From: Chromera velia
Taxonomy: Eukaryota; Sar; Chromeraceae
Direction of reading: 5' to 3'
Assembly (NCBI GenBank): GCA_018398765.1
Contig: JAHBMJ010002134.1
Location: forward strand, 1-17,500
DNA: 17,500 bases
In this document: positions 8,206 to 17,392 of the stretch, in pieces
Position numbering within the stretch: the stretch's first letter is position 1
How the letters are laid out: each line of letters begins with the position of its first letter
Program-made: the position numbers and the translations under genes
Notes under the pieces: generated by a model
Told to the model about the DNA's origin: nothing
Databases searched by the model: none
Seen by the model: only the letters and a program-made list of their open reading frames with translations

Positions 8206-9520
8206 TTATACTTGATTTTCTCTGACGAAGTACGAGTGAAAGACAGAGTGACAGAGGGCAGGGGTGGAGCAACAGCATACATCCTCTATTACTTTTGCGA
8301 CCGTATACCTACGTGTAAAGCCTGTCTCTCTTGCTCTTTTTATCTGATAAAGCATACTGATCAGATCTTCTACCTTAGAATGTGGCTCTCTCTTTCTTTT
8401 CCCTTTTTCTTCTTTGTCATGGACTTCTGCGAGCTGTTCGGCAGTCACATCTCGAAAAGCATCCTTAAGTTCCTCTTTACATCTCCCTCACACTCTTCGT
8501 CTCATCAAGATTCTTTTTATGAGCATGTTCATATGGTAGTCTGCTTCGTTGACCAAAAAGGTGAACAAGGCCATTTTATCGATTTTTCTATCCCCTTCTG
8601 ACTTTCTTATACGCTTTGCTCTTTTGTTCCTCTCGTCTGTCCATCCTTGTGCCAGATAGCTAATGCATTCCTCCCTTTCCCATTCGTGCACTGGGCATTC
8701 TGTGAGCACATGGACCTCATTCTCAAAGACTGAAAGGCTAAGCAAGTCAAAATAGAATGGACAAATTCGTTTCTCAAGTGGCACTCTCTGTTTACCTTTC
8801 TGTAGCACTGAGTCTCTTCTTTTTGTGACGGCGAAGCTTCTTTCTCCAAGTCTGAATGCTGCTCTCCTTCTATGCATTGACCAAGGAGCCGGCTCAGTGT
8901 AGTAAGAGGGGGCTTTTCCAATATCTTTTTCTCTGATGCATGCACAGAGTGCACCAGTGTTTCTTTCTACATGTTTTTCTTTCTCAAGGAAAGACCACAA
9001 ATGAAGGCGATTTTCGTTCTGAACCCCTGTGTGCCACCCTGAAACCCTCTTGAACTGATTCAGTCTTACCTGTTCTTCTCTGTTTCTTGTCTTGATTGTT
9101 TGTTCTACCTGCCTCTTAAACACTTTCTTCTTTTTTTTTTCCATCTCATCTATGTTTCTTTCTCTCAACCATCTAACTATTCTATCTTTTGTCTCAAAAG
9201 AACTTCAAGGCTGCTGGACTGCCTGTGCTGGTGCTCTTCTTATCTCAAACGGGTGTTCACCTCTGTCATACAGCGCTCTTGCACTCTCTTCTAAGTAGGG
9301 GAAGAACTCATACGGATATATTTCTTTTTCCTTCAGTCTGCTGCCCACTCCTCTCTGAACTGCATCGATCAAGACAGGGGATTCTCTTTTCTTTTTCAGA
9401 ACAGCAGCCCCCCATATCAGCATCCGATCTACTACCTCCAGCTCGATTGGAAGAAGACCCCCCTCTAAATACGTTGATACGACCCTTTCTGTTTCTCGTA
9501 TGCTGTTCTATCGCTACCTA
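8206..9520 (-). pseudogene. Decayed LINE reverse transcriptase C-terminal region
   Basis: One - strand frame runs from just after a TAG near 9520 down to TAA at 8206-8208, broken only by TGA at 9205-9207 and TGA at 8488-8490. Protein-like sequence continues across both breaks: VVDRMLIWGAAVLKKK at the 5' side, a basic middle, KRICPFYFD then ENEVHVLTECP (around 8690-8780), and a charged tail. The ENEVHVLTEC core matches the finger motif of the LINE fragment at the window start, but the second cysteine of the C-x2-C pair appears as tyrosine. The polymerase motif with the two aspartates is not visible, so this is a 5'-truncated copy. Because the kinase and the sterol methyltransferase both end in TGA, I read the internal TGAs as inactivating rather than recoded. 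Confidence 0.65.
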
Positions 9521-9661
9521 CAAGCACGCTTGGCTCTAAGGTGCGCCGGAGTATCAAGGGTTCTGAGGGTTCAAGTCTTTAAGGGTCTGTGGTATCTAGT
9601 CAGTGCCTAGCGTTAATTTTACGTCGATCCCAGACGGAGTCTGTTGGTGGCTCTAGCACTA

Positions 9662-9723
9662 TAGTCAATCCTAGCCTAGAGCTCCTTAAAGTTTGCCTGT
9701 AGTCGAACCTAGTCTAGAGCTCC
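9662..9723 (+). repeat. Direct repeat, 24-bp units 38 bp apart
   Basis: The segments at 9662-9685 and 9700-9723 share TAGTC(A/G)A(T/A)CCTAG(C/T)CTAGAGCTCC-type sequence with three mismatches. No function is evident; it lies just upstream (on the + strand) of other short repeats. Confidence 0.75.
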
Positions 9724-10328
9724 GTGCCTGCTGATTGCTTACAGGAGTCAAGGCCAGTCTGGATAGAAGGAGAGGGACGCCAAGCTGGAGAGTAAAGAGA
9801 GAGTCCAATGAGTCAGAGTCATAACTGGTCGTCCCAGCCTCCTCCATGTTAGGCGGTTGAGGTCAGATTGTAGTCGTCGGCTGCTCTATACGTTTCCCCT
9901 GTCCGGTTCGCTACGCACGTGTAGAGGTTGCTACGTGCATGCAGGGCTCGACATGCGCGTGCAGAGCTTACTGGGTGTTGCATTGTTGTATAAAAGCAGA
10001 GCTTGTTGGGTGTTGCACTGTTGCATAGAAGTCTTATACTTAACATTATGCAATAAGTCATATACAATCATTATCGGGTTGTTTTATATTAGTTAGCGTT
10101 TGACTTATAACGTTGCATTGTTGCAATAATGCATTGTTGCATAATATTATAGTATACTTTTTGTATACTGAACCTATTCTGAATCAACTTAAATTATATA
10201 GTATGTCTTAGCATCTTGTTTACTGGTCTTGATTCTACTAAGTTCGACAGAACATATCTCTCTTCCTCAAGACATCATTGAATTTCCACGGTCGTCTAAT
10301 TAAGACAAAACATATTTTCCTTCCTATA
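9724..10328. other. Non-coding stretch with short repeats only
   Basis: Apart from the 35-bp duplication nothing gene-like was found. Small frames on both strands here are short and mutually overlapping. Confidence 0.4.
9961..10141 (+). repeat. 35-bp tandem duplication plus dispersed TGCATTGTTG words
   Basis: Two adjacent 35-bp units (9961-9995 and 9996-10030) begin GCAGAGCTT and contain GGGTGTTGCA(T/C)TGTTG(T/C)ATA. Two more copies of the GCATTGTTGCA core appear at about 10112-10141. The first unit includes TATAAAAG, so a promoter role is conceivable. A decayed tandem array is the simpler reading. Confidence 0.8.
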
Positions 10329-10395
10329 ATGAAACGTACGCCTGCAAATTGTGAAAAAGATGAAGGTCTAGAATTGGAAACAGGTCAAGAAAATG
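10329..10395 (+). other. Possible first exon of an unidentified + strand gene
   Basis: An ATG at 10329 begins MKRTPANCEKDEGLELETGQ and reaches a consensus donor AATG|GTAAGG at 10396. The peptide is short and hydrophilic and matches no family I know. No next exon could be joined with certainty: the good acceptor at 11923 gives a stop in this phase. Listed as a weak candidate only. Confidence 0.15.
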
Positions 10396-10797
10396 GTAAG
10401 GTCTGCGTGGGTTTCTATCTCTGTATGAGATCTGGGGTGTCGCCTGCATAGTCGGACCCGTGGATCCCTAACTGGGATCATGAGGTATCAAACTGAGCAG
10501 TGGCAGTGAGCGCCGTCTCGGGCGTCTCCTTCTGCGAAGTGGCACCTTATTTCCACCTTATATGAGAAGGTGCACGATGATGCTTTCCTATTGCTTTGAC
10601 TTCCGCACGGCGATCACAATGTCCTGTCGTATAGTCTTCCACTTGAAGACTACGCGCCTGTTGGTCTTCTGTAGTCTTCCATCTTGGTTGCTCATGCAGG
10701 ATGTGGTGGTGTGGTCAGATCTCTGCTCCTCCCATACGGGTCAGTATATTCTAGATACGACCAGATACGACAGCTCAAGTCGTCAGGATCCGTCTCA

Positions 10798-11285
10798 CCT
10801 TTTCAACTCATCTCTTTCGAAGCGCTTGTTGGTAACCAGCTTCTCGTGAGAGGCTGCTATTCTTTTTCTAGAAGTAGGAAGCTCAAGCTGATTGATCAAC
10901 TGGTCCGTCTTTGAGTCTGATCAGTTCTCCTTCCTGTAGAGGTGAGTTTTTTCCGAGCCATCTGAGTGCGTCTTCATATCTTATCCTTTCCTGTTTTATA
11001 TAGATAGCCCTGATGACCTGTTCGTTCGGGGTCTTGCATTCTTGCTTACGGATGATCTCTCGGGTTTCTCTTGGTTAGTCTGGGACGCCTTCCCCGTTCG
11101 TTCGGCAACGTCGTCACAGGCGCGTTGTCGGTCTCTCCGTGTGCTGGGTCTTCTGAGTGTGCGCCTCGTCTTGCTTTATCCTTGGTCGTCTGGGCGTTCT
11201 TCTGTTGGAATGGTCCGTTGGCTCGTAGGTCGCCCTGGCGCTTGTAAGTAGCATTGCTGTAGTCCTTACATTTTCCCTTCGTTTG
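10798..11285 (-). pseudogene. Frameshifted - strand protein-like segments, unidentified
   Basis: Three consecutive - strand frames without stops follow each other with small overlaps or gaps: 11285-11049 (79 codons, includes TYKRQGDLRANGPFQQKN), 11074-10886 (63 codons, includes NEQVIRAIYIKQERIRYEDA) and 10920-10798 (41 codons, includes RIAASHEKLVTNKRFERDEL). Composition resembles real hydrophilic, helical protein, and the last segment ends at an AAAAG|GTGAGA donor-like site. They could be remnants of a degraded element, or exons of a - strand gene. The purine bias of this strand inflates open frames and charged residues, so chance is a serious alternative. No family was recognised. Confidence 0.25.
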
Positions 11286-13044
11286 CTAGTCATGGGTGGC
11301 CAACCTATAAGTCAGCAAAGGTCAGTACTTCTGCTCCTCCTTTTGTCGTAGTTCACGACTTTAAAAATAGTCGGCAGATACGAGCAGACACGTAGCAGTC
11401 ACATGGCAGACCGGTTGATACATACATGCAGCTGGTATCATTTATGTGAAATTAAATTTGCTTCGTAATCTCTTTTCGTTTCCTGGTTGCTTCTTCCAGG
11501 TTTATTTTTCTTTAGGACGAGTCTAAGGCCCGCGACCCTAACTGCTCGGCCGAGTCCCTGTTACTGCTTTTTCAACTGACAGTGTGTATTTTGGTTAAGG
11601 CCTCAGCTTAACTAAGCCTTCTCGACGAGGATCTCGATGTAATTTAACTACCGACCCCTCTTTTATGTGTACGTGGGTATGTTTTCTTTTATCTGCGTAT
11701 TTCTGAGGGCAGCCTATCCATTTCAGAGAGGGACGGATAGCTGGAAAGAGAGGGGGCCGCCCTCTAATCTGTCGGTGCAAGGGCCTTTACACTTGCCCTA
11801 GCGAATACTCCGTGTCGGGGCTTTGTCCCTTTGGGGCTCGCTCGCACAGGGTTAGTATTCCTAGTCGCGGCCTGGGGCCCTAACTATTTTTATTTCTTTT
11901 TCTTCTGTCTTCTTTGTTTGCAGATCTGATGTTGTATGGTTGGGTCTAGTGTCTTCCTGGATCTTTTTGGTCGACGGTAAGCTTTGTTAGTCTTTCCTTT
12001 CTCTTTGTCCTTTATTCCTTAGGTGAGAGGAGTAATAACTTCCTCTCTCTCATCTGTTTGTTAGTTGGCGTTTTCAGCGATTTTATTTTCTTTAGTTGTT
12101 TGGCGGTAGTTGAACGTTCATTGGGTTCCAATCTGCTTGCTTGTTCTTATGAGAACTCTCCAATGTCTAATTGGGTGTGTGACTTAGCACAGGTTCAGTT
12201 CCCGGCGCTGTGCGGCCTTTGCAAGTGCCTTGCAGATTGTTTTTGTCTTTGCGAGGTCATTCTTGGAAGTTCATGCTTCTTTTCTTTTCCTTTCCTTACT
12301 TCCCCTTCCCTTCATGTGGTCTTTCTATAGCAAATGTGTGCGCGTTGCTTCGAGACAGAGATAGACGGTTCTCATTTGAAGGTCAGTCACATAGGTCAGT
12401 CGCTCAGTCTGTGCTGATCCCTTCAGATGGCAAAGTTTTTCTTCCGCTTCCCCTTTTTGTCTTCTTTAATTTCTTTCCAACTCTTGTTGTCTAATAGACC
12501 TTGTAAACTTCTCCTGGTGCATGCAGAGCGATTTGTATCCTGGGCGGCGTTTCAGATTTACGACGGTTATCACCGAAAAAGGAGACGGTGGGAGACGGCA
12601 TGAAGGTCAGTCGTTTCTACTGCTTGTCATTCGATGAGCTTGTCCTGCCTTTACTCCCTTCTTACTCCTGTCTCCTTCTTTTTTCCTCATTGCTTGGAGT
12701 CAGCTAAAGCGTGTGCGTTGCCTGTTACTTATGAGAGGCCGTAAGTGACGTATAATGCTGTGTAGGCAGGGAAAAGAGAGTGAAGACGCCCTTTTTTTGT
12801 TGCAAAGGTTAGGCATTCTCTTTTCTTAGCTCTTTCCCTATCCTTAATCGTTCCGTCTGCGATTGTCATATGCTTTTTCACTCTTTCTTTGCTTGCCTAT
12901 ACGTTCTTCCAGAGTAAGATATTTGCCATAGGGCTTATTGTTTTTGGTTTTATGACCTGTTTACACCCTCCGTGCCTTAGGTTTCTGGCTTTATATCGGG
13001 TAGTACGCTGAAGGTCAGTCATTTTTACCCCAGGTGCCTCCAAC
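11286..13044 (+). other. Pyrimidine-rich region with repeated splice-like signals, no assigned gene
   Basis: The + strand has several textbook 3' splice sites (pyrimidine tract plus CAG or TAG), for example ending at 11923, 12330 and 12526. Each is followed within 50-80 bases by a donor-like GTAAGC or GTCAGT. The 12-mer TGAAGGTCAGTC occurs at about 12374, 12600 and 13009, each time where an exon would end. Short open segments between them include QMCARCFETEIDGSHLK and SDLYPGRRFRFTTVITEK. I could not join them into one frame that holds, so I do not call a gene. An inverted GAATACT/AGTATTC pair sits at 11803-11860. Confidence 0.3.
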
Positions 13045-13633
13045 TAGGGGGGGGCACTCTGGAAAGTTTAACTTATGGTAGATTTTGAGCCCAGAATAAC
13101 ATAAAATATAAAAAAAAACAGATTTTTGCGAGCTAGTCCGGCAACCTGGATCTCCGCCTGGTCAAGTTACGTCAAAATCTGATGTTTTTGAAGTGTAGGC
13201 TACGTGGTTACTTTGGGTTACCCCCTTTTCATCTTTGTCACACAAACAGGTTACAAGTTACCCGGTTACAAGCATTTTAGCCTCAGTAACCAACCAAATT
13301 TTCAACTTTTAAAAACATTTAAAATGATGTTTAGAATACGTTTGAATGCTTCTTGAGGGAGGTTACTTCATTTTTGAGGGGGGTCAAAAAAGGTTACGGA
13401 TTACCTGGTTACGGGGGGTTTGGGAGCAAAGTGAGTGTGACACATCATTTTTGATTATTTTTGACCATAACTTGAATTGTTTGACAATCTTGAAGCCAGT
13501 TTTGTGACTAATCAAACGTAACTAATCGATTGGCACCACTTTTGACTGATGGTCATATATCACACGTTGTAGGGGGGGGGTATAGGGTCAGTAATCATGG
13601 TGTAACCGGCTGATTCAGAAGTGTTCCCCCCTA
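13045..13633. mobile_element. MITE-like non-autonomous DNA transposon with TA-flanked inverted repeats
   Basis: The left end is TA then GGGGGGGGCACTCTGGA (from 13047). The right end, read in reverse complement from 13631, is GGGGGGAACACTTCTGA, also bordered by TA (13632-13633). The ends therefore form imperfect terminal inverted repeats of about 17 bp next to a TA dinucleotide, as in TA-targeting (Tc1/mariner-like) elements. The 589-bp interior has no reading frame, but carries many GGTTAC/GTTAC words in both orientations and an inverted TTGTCACAC/GTGTGACA pair, so most of it could fold back. Superfamily assignment is inference. Confidence 0.6.
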
Positions 13634-14289
13634 GGCCTCTGATCGCGTTTTTCTCACGGTTTGGCTATGGCAGGTGCTTTCCTTTGTTTTTCCTTTTCGT
13701 CTCGCTTCTTGATGCTTGGTTTGCTTTGTGAGATTGGCTTTTCCGGCTCTTGTTTCTTTCGCTTTTGCTCCTCTTTGTAGGGCCAAACCGGTAGTATAGA
13801 AAGAGAAAGAAAAGTAAGTGGATCAGGTTGACGCTGAATTGTCGCTTGCCCTCATTGTTTCTGGCCATCCCTCTTTCTCCAATTTTTACCTTACTCGTGC
13901 AACTGTTTTCTTTTCCCTGTTTGTTTCTTTTCTTACATTTATTCTCTCTTTCAGAACTTGACAAAATGGCAGAGAAGCGTGCCTTGAAGTTCTGGAGTAG
14001 GAGAGACGGTGCGTTTTTACCCATTCACTCCCCTTGCTCTGCCTCGTTTATTCAGAAATATGGCCACCAGGTCCGGGCAATTCATTTCCTTTTCTGGGGT
14101 CTAGTAGAGGCTTCCGTAGTTTTTGTACTTCAGCAGATATTCAGTCTCTTCCTTCCTCACTCTCCTTCCACACACTTCTTCCACTCTGTATTCTCTCAGG
14201 TACTCTTCTTTCCTCTCCATTTGCTTACCCAATTTCTCGTCTTCGTTTCTTTTCAAGGCTTTTCAAGCGACCTTGATATATCCTTTCTT
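13634..14289 (+). other. Pyrimidine-rich non-coding stretch with one strong acceptor site
   Basis: A classic acceptor (long T/C tract, TCTCTTTCAG, ending about 13954) precedes about 55 bases that can read LDKMAEKRALKFWSRRD, followed by a GTGCGT donor-like site. The long frame that spans this area on the + strand is mostly phenylalanine, leucine and serine from the T/C tracts and is not a credible protein. No known gene was recognised. Confidence 0.3.
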
Positions 14290-14842
14290 GTAACAGTAGT
14301 TGCATTCTTATATCAAACGGAACAGTACAGCGCTATAAGTTGTGAAGACGCCTCCACACCGGTCACATTCTGTTCTGTTTTAAAGAATCCTCGCTATCAT
14401 ATCGGCTATGTCTGCAGCGTCGGTTCCATCGGGTCTTATAGCTGCTCCGGTTGAGGGAGGCTCTGGTCGGCGAAGTCCATACTTGTTGGAAGGTGAGGAC
14501 AGGAGCGGGGTGTAGGTCAGGTCCGTGGGAGACGCTGTCACATGTTTCTTCTTTCATTCTGGCAGTGTCTTCTCTCAGAGCCCCCTCCAAGGTGACAACC
14601 CCGCAAGAGATGCTTGGAGTTACAGAGAGGCAATGTTTGGCCTCTTGTAACAGTCCTTAAAAAGTTTCATGAGTTTTCGCTCGCAGAGTCACCCTCACCA
14701 TCCCTAGCACCATCCCCTCATTTAGCCCCTTGATGAAGTATCTCATAGCTTGAGAGGAGTTCGCGTTCTTTCCGCTTTCTATGCAGAGGTTATATATGGA
14801 GGCGAAGTCTTCGAGGGATTCGGTCAGTTTCTGTTTAAAGGT
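14290..14842 (-). pseudogene. Ty3/gypsy-like Gag remnant
   Basis: Gag is the capsid/nucleocapsid precursor of LTR retrotransposons. The - strand from 14839 reads KLTESLEDFASIYNLC, then AMRYFIKGLNEGM and LRAKTHETF. This is the usual arrangement of the retrotransposon Gag capsid C-terminal domain (helix with E/D-D-(Y/F)-A, then a YF-x-x-GL motif, then a helix rich in A/E). A TAA at 14657-14659 breaks it, after which the same frame continues (GLLQEAKHCLSV) to TGA at 14363-14365. In another frame nearby (about 14290-14530) lie GAAIRPDGTDAADIADMI and, after another stop, ECDRCGGVF. The latter is half of a zinc knuckle in which the expected histidine is threonine. So there are at least one stop and one frameshift. 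No protease, reverse transcriptase or integrase was found next to it, and no LTRs were identified. Confidence 0.55.
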
Positions 14843-15625
14843 GAAAAAAAAACTTAAGCATCACAAACCATTTTTTTTTGTCATCATTTTTTTTTTTTTG
14901 ACTTTAAAACATGATCTCATTTAAAAGTATATTTTTGAAAGTTTCTAGGAAAGTTTAGTGATTTAAGTTTTTTTTCAATAACCAAGATATTGTATGTACT
15001 AGCTGATTCTGTGTATGGTAGTTTCATTAATTGGTAGGAGACTTGCATGCGGAGGACTCTACCAAAAATCTATCTTCAAAACCAGTTGGTATAATAGCAT
15101 GCATGCTTTCACTAAGTTTCGACCTGGCTTTATTTCAGCGTGATTTAATTGCATTAAACAGACTAGTTAACAGAGCAGAAAGAGTGTATGCAATCAATTG
15201 AAATTATAATTCATTAAATTCAAACTTCGTGCAATTCGGATCGGAACAAGAAAAAAGTGAATATTTAATTTAAAATTATAATTCCTAGTATAATTCATTT
15301 AAAACTTAGCTAAACATTTACACTATAAATATTTTTATAGTACCGATTTAAGTATACACAATTTATTAATAATACAATAAATATGAATAAAAAGTTAAAA
15401 CTGTCACATTATATAGCAAAATATAACAAAATAAACAAAAAAAAGATATTAAAAAAAAAGGAAACTATTTGATCTGATGTATCTTTTTGCACTGATACTA
15501 ATAATAGCTAAGAAAATAGATATAATAACATTTCAATATAAAACTAAATCTTTAATTACAGAAGTGCTTTAAGCACTTATTCGATTTCTACTGTATATTT
15601 TTCAATTTTCTTCTGATGCATCATG
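14843..15625. other. Very AT-rich non-coding stretch
   Basis: Long A and T homopolymers (14848-14900, 15430-15460) and a drop in GC set this block apart from its neighbours. It must include the 3' UTR of the - strand reading frame that stops at 15626. No genes, RNA genes or terminal repeats were seen. Organelle-derived DNA was considered, but no organelle gene is recognisable. Confidence 0.5.
15562..15578. repeat. Perfect hairpin palindrome AAGTGCTT-T-AAGCACTT
   Basis: An 8-bp perfect stem around a single T lies about 50 bases beyond the stop codon of the - strand frame at 15626, probably within its 3' UTR. It could affect mRNA processing, or be chance in AT-rich DNA. Confidence 0.5.
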
Positions 15626-16570
15626 TCAGTGACCCTTGCCTCTCCCCTTTCTTTTACTTAGTTTCAAAGATTTTATGGTGGCTTTCATAGATGGCCAAAG
15701 CGCTGAGCCGGATATAAATTGGTTACCTCCGTGACGCCTTTGATTTTGCTTTGGATCAGCTACAGCGGCGGCTAACGATGAAGACAAGCCTGAAGACGAA
15801 GTTGAAACTCTACCCAAAACACCCATTTCATCTTCTTCTTCTGCATCTGACAAATCACCTCTGTCTGAATGTCTACTTCCCTCTTTCAATGAAGTCACAA
15901 CCTTTTTTGTAACATCCTCATCCTCAATCTGATTCACAATATTGGGGTGATTTTGCTTCAACCACTTAAACGTGGCTGTATGAAGCATACCTTTCTTGTA
16001 CATTCCTGTTTGTTTATGTGTGATGGGGGAGGCCAGCTGTATGCAACACAAAGCCGTTAACACCGACACTCTGCACGGTTTTCTTCTCCTTGGGGTGGCT
16101 CTCTTTTTGGGGTCGGTTTTTGATCGAATATAACAGGGCCAAAGCGATCCGTAATATCCGTTCTTTTCACTCGTAGGCTCCCACCAATGGCCAACCAGCT
16201 CCATGTTCTTCTGTCTCGAGTTGAGAACTTGTTTAATGAATATCAGGCCCAGCAGCAGGGGCTCTGTTTCCCCCCCCGTTTCATTCTCCGAAACAGGCAT
16301 TTCCTTGCCGCTCTTCTTAGATGACACTGAGGGAGCAGATTCTGGGCAGTATTGAACTAGAGCCCACTTTCTAGAAACAAATGTGAACGAATGACGCTCG
16401 TTTGACATCTCATCGGTTTGGAATTTGCCAGGGACCTTGAGGGGGGGTCCTTCCCAGTCGTAGCCTAGGAGCTCTTGGCACACATAGACGTCCACTTCCT
16501 CAAAGAGCTGCTCAGTCGCCTGGGACTCCTCCCCGTACTTCTCTTCGGTATAGCCAAGCGCTTTGAGTGT
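15626..16570 (-). CDS. Orphan protein, probable last exon (about 314 residues)
   Basis: This is a long - strand frame in a region without low-complexity artefacts. No ATG opens it: the frame is preceded by TGA-TAT-ACC and an ATCAATTGCAG acceptor, so I place the exon start at 16570 and expect upstream exons. Numbering from the TTG at 16576: an acidic, helical start (TEEKYGEESQATEQLFEEVD, 10-29), a central tryptophan-rich block with VGHWWEP (128-134) and YYGSLWPCYI (141-150), a basic cluster KKRATPRRRK (157-166) that could be a nuclear localisation signal, an acidic stretch (218-250), a serine/alanine-rich linker (258-273) and a basic tail SKRKGRGKGH. The W/Y block followed by a basic patch recalls small SH3-like modules in chromatin or transposon-associated proteins, but I do not recognise the family. 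A DNA- or chromatin-associated nuclear protein is the most reasonable guess from charge alone. Confidence 0.6.
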   Translation of the reverse strand, partial: TLKALGYTEEKYGEESQATEQLFEEVDVYVCQELLGYDWEGPPLKVPGKFQTDEMSNERHSFTFVSRKWALVQYCPESAPSVSSKKSGKEMPVSENETGGETEPLLLGLIFIKQVLNSRQKNMELVGHWWEPTSEKNGYYGSLWPCYIRSKTDPKKRATPRRRKPCRVSVLTALCCIQLASPITHKQTGMYKKGMLHTATFKWLKQNHPNIVNQIEDEDVTKKVVTSLKEGSRHSDRGDLSDAEEEDEMGVLGRVSTSSSGLSSSLAAAVADPKQNQRRHGGNQFISGSALWPSMKATIKSLKLSKRKGRGKGH

Positions 16571-16830
16571 CTGCAATTGATTCGCCAGACAGGTATATCA
16601 CATCAAACGTTCTCACTCTAAATATATATAAAACTACTAACTCAGTCATGCCAGGCACTTCAAAAGCGTTTTTGCAGAAAAAACAAAAAGAGAGACGAAA
16701 TTCAATTTAAAAAAACAACCTTATGCGTAGACCCTACATATATACTGCGAGATATAAAGCTTCCTAGTGCACAGTAATGAAAGGTTCTTTTGTACAATAA
16801 GTGAGAAACTTGAAGAGTTTGACCGTATTT

Positions 16831-17052
16831 TTACGCGTGCATTTCAGTCCCTGAAGAGAATTTAATGGCATTTAAAGCAATGGCAAACACTTTAAAGCCA
16901 GATTTAGGATCATTCGAAGCGCTGACCTCCAAAGCAAGGCCTTCTGCATATGTTTGCAGCCCCTCATCAGCGAGTCGGCTTGTCAGGCGGTCTCTTGCAG
17001 TCGTTTCCTGCCGGGCTGCAAAAGCATCCCTGAGAGGACCTTGCCTGCACAA
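16831..17052 (-). other. Possible upstream exon of the orphan gene
   Basis: The frame reads GPLRDAFAARQETTARDRL, then ADEGLQTYAEGLALEVSAS and FKVFAIALNAIKF, and looks like ordinary folded protein. A CGCTTTTGTGCAG acceptor-like site precedes it. A donor-like GAG|GTCAGC inside it (near 16940) is phase 0 and would join in frame to the acceptor at 16570. If unspliced it ends in TAA at 16831. Family unknown. Confidence 0.3.
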
Positions 17053-17274
17053 AAGCGTGCAATGCTACTATCGCCGTTATTTATGAATACGTATATGCCA
17101 AAGAAAAGAAAACACACGATTGGACAGATAGACAAAGACATTAACATATACTGCAGAGATAATTGGACGCTAAAATCAGATAGGCAGACCATATGGTTTG
17201 AATTCTTTTTTTTTTTTGTGGACAAAGAGAGACCGACCGACCGATAGACCTAGCTGACAGACAGACAAACAGTT

Positions 17275-17392
17275 AGACCAACAGACTATATGGTTTCTTT
17301 ACCTCCTCTTTTTCATGAACAGAACGGAGAGTCAGACCAACAGACTATATGTTTTCTTTACCTTCTCATCTTCATGAGCATAACGGGTAGTC
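17275..17392 (+). repeat. 59-bp tandem duplication
   Basis: Two units (17275-17333 and 17334-17392) both begin AGACCAACAGACTATATG and end GTC, with roughly ten differences. They are embedded in GACA repeats. A flanking AGACCTAGC(T/C)GACAGACA word recurs 155 bp apart (17246 and 17401), so an older, larger duplication is likely. Confidence 0.9.

Noticed and set aside
8488-9207. UGA recoding as a sense codon in the LINE fragment
   Set aside because: The kinase and sterol methyltransferase use TGA as their natural stop, and the fragment has further damage (lost cysteine, upstream TAG).
11790-11880. Possible structured RNA or tRNA around the GAATACT/AGTATTC pair
   Set aside because: A 7-bp inverted pair is present, but no cloverleaf, anticodon arm or TΨC-like loop could be drawn.
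13828-14454. 208-codon + strand frame rich in F, L and S
   Set aside because: Most of it translates T/C-rich tract, it crosses a strong splice acceptor, and its end overlaps the Gag remnant on the other strand.
14408-14493. A neat + strand start reading MSAASVPSGLIAAPVEGG and ending at a GTGAGG donor
   Set aside because: It is antisense to the Gag remnant; without transcript evidence the - strand reading with Gag-like motifs is preferred.
14843-15625. Organelle DNA insertion
   Set aside because: AT content is high, but no organelle gene, tRNA or rRNA segment is recognisable.
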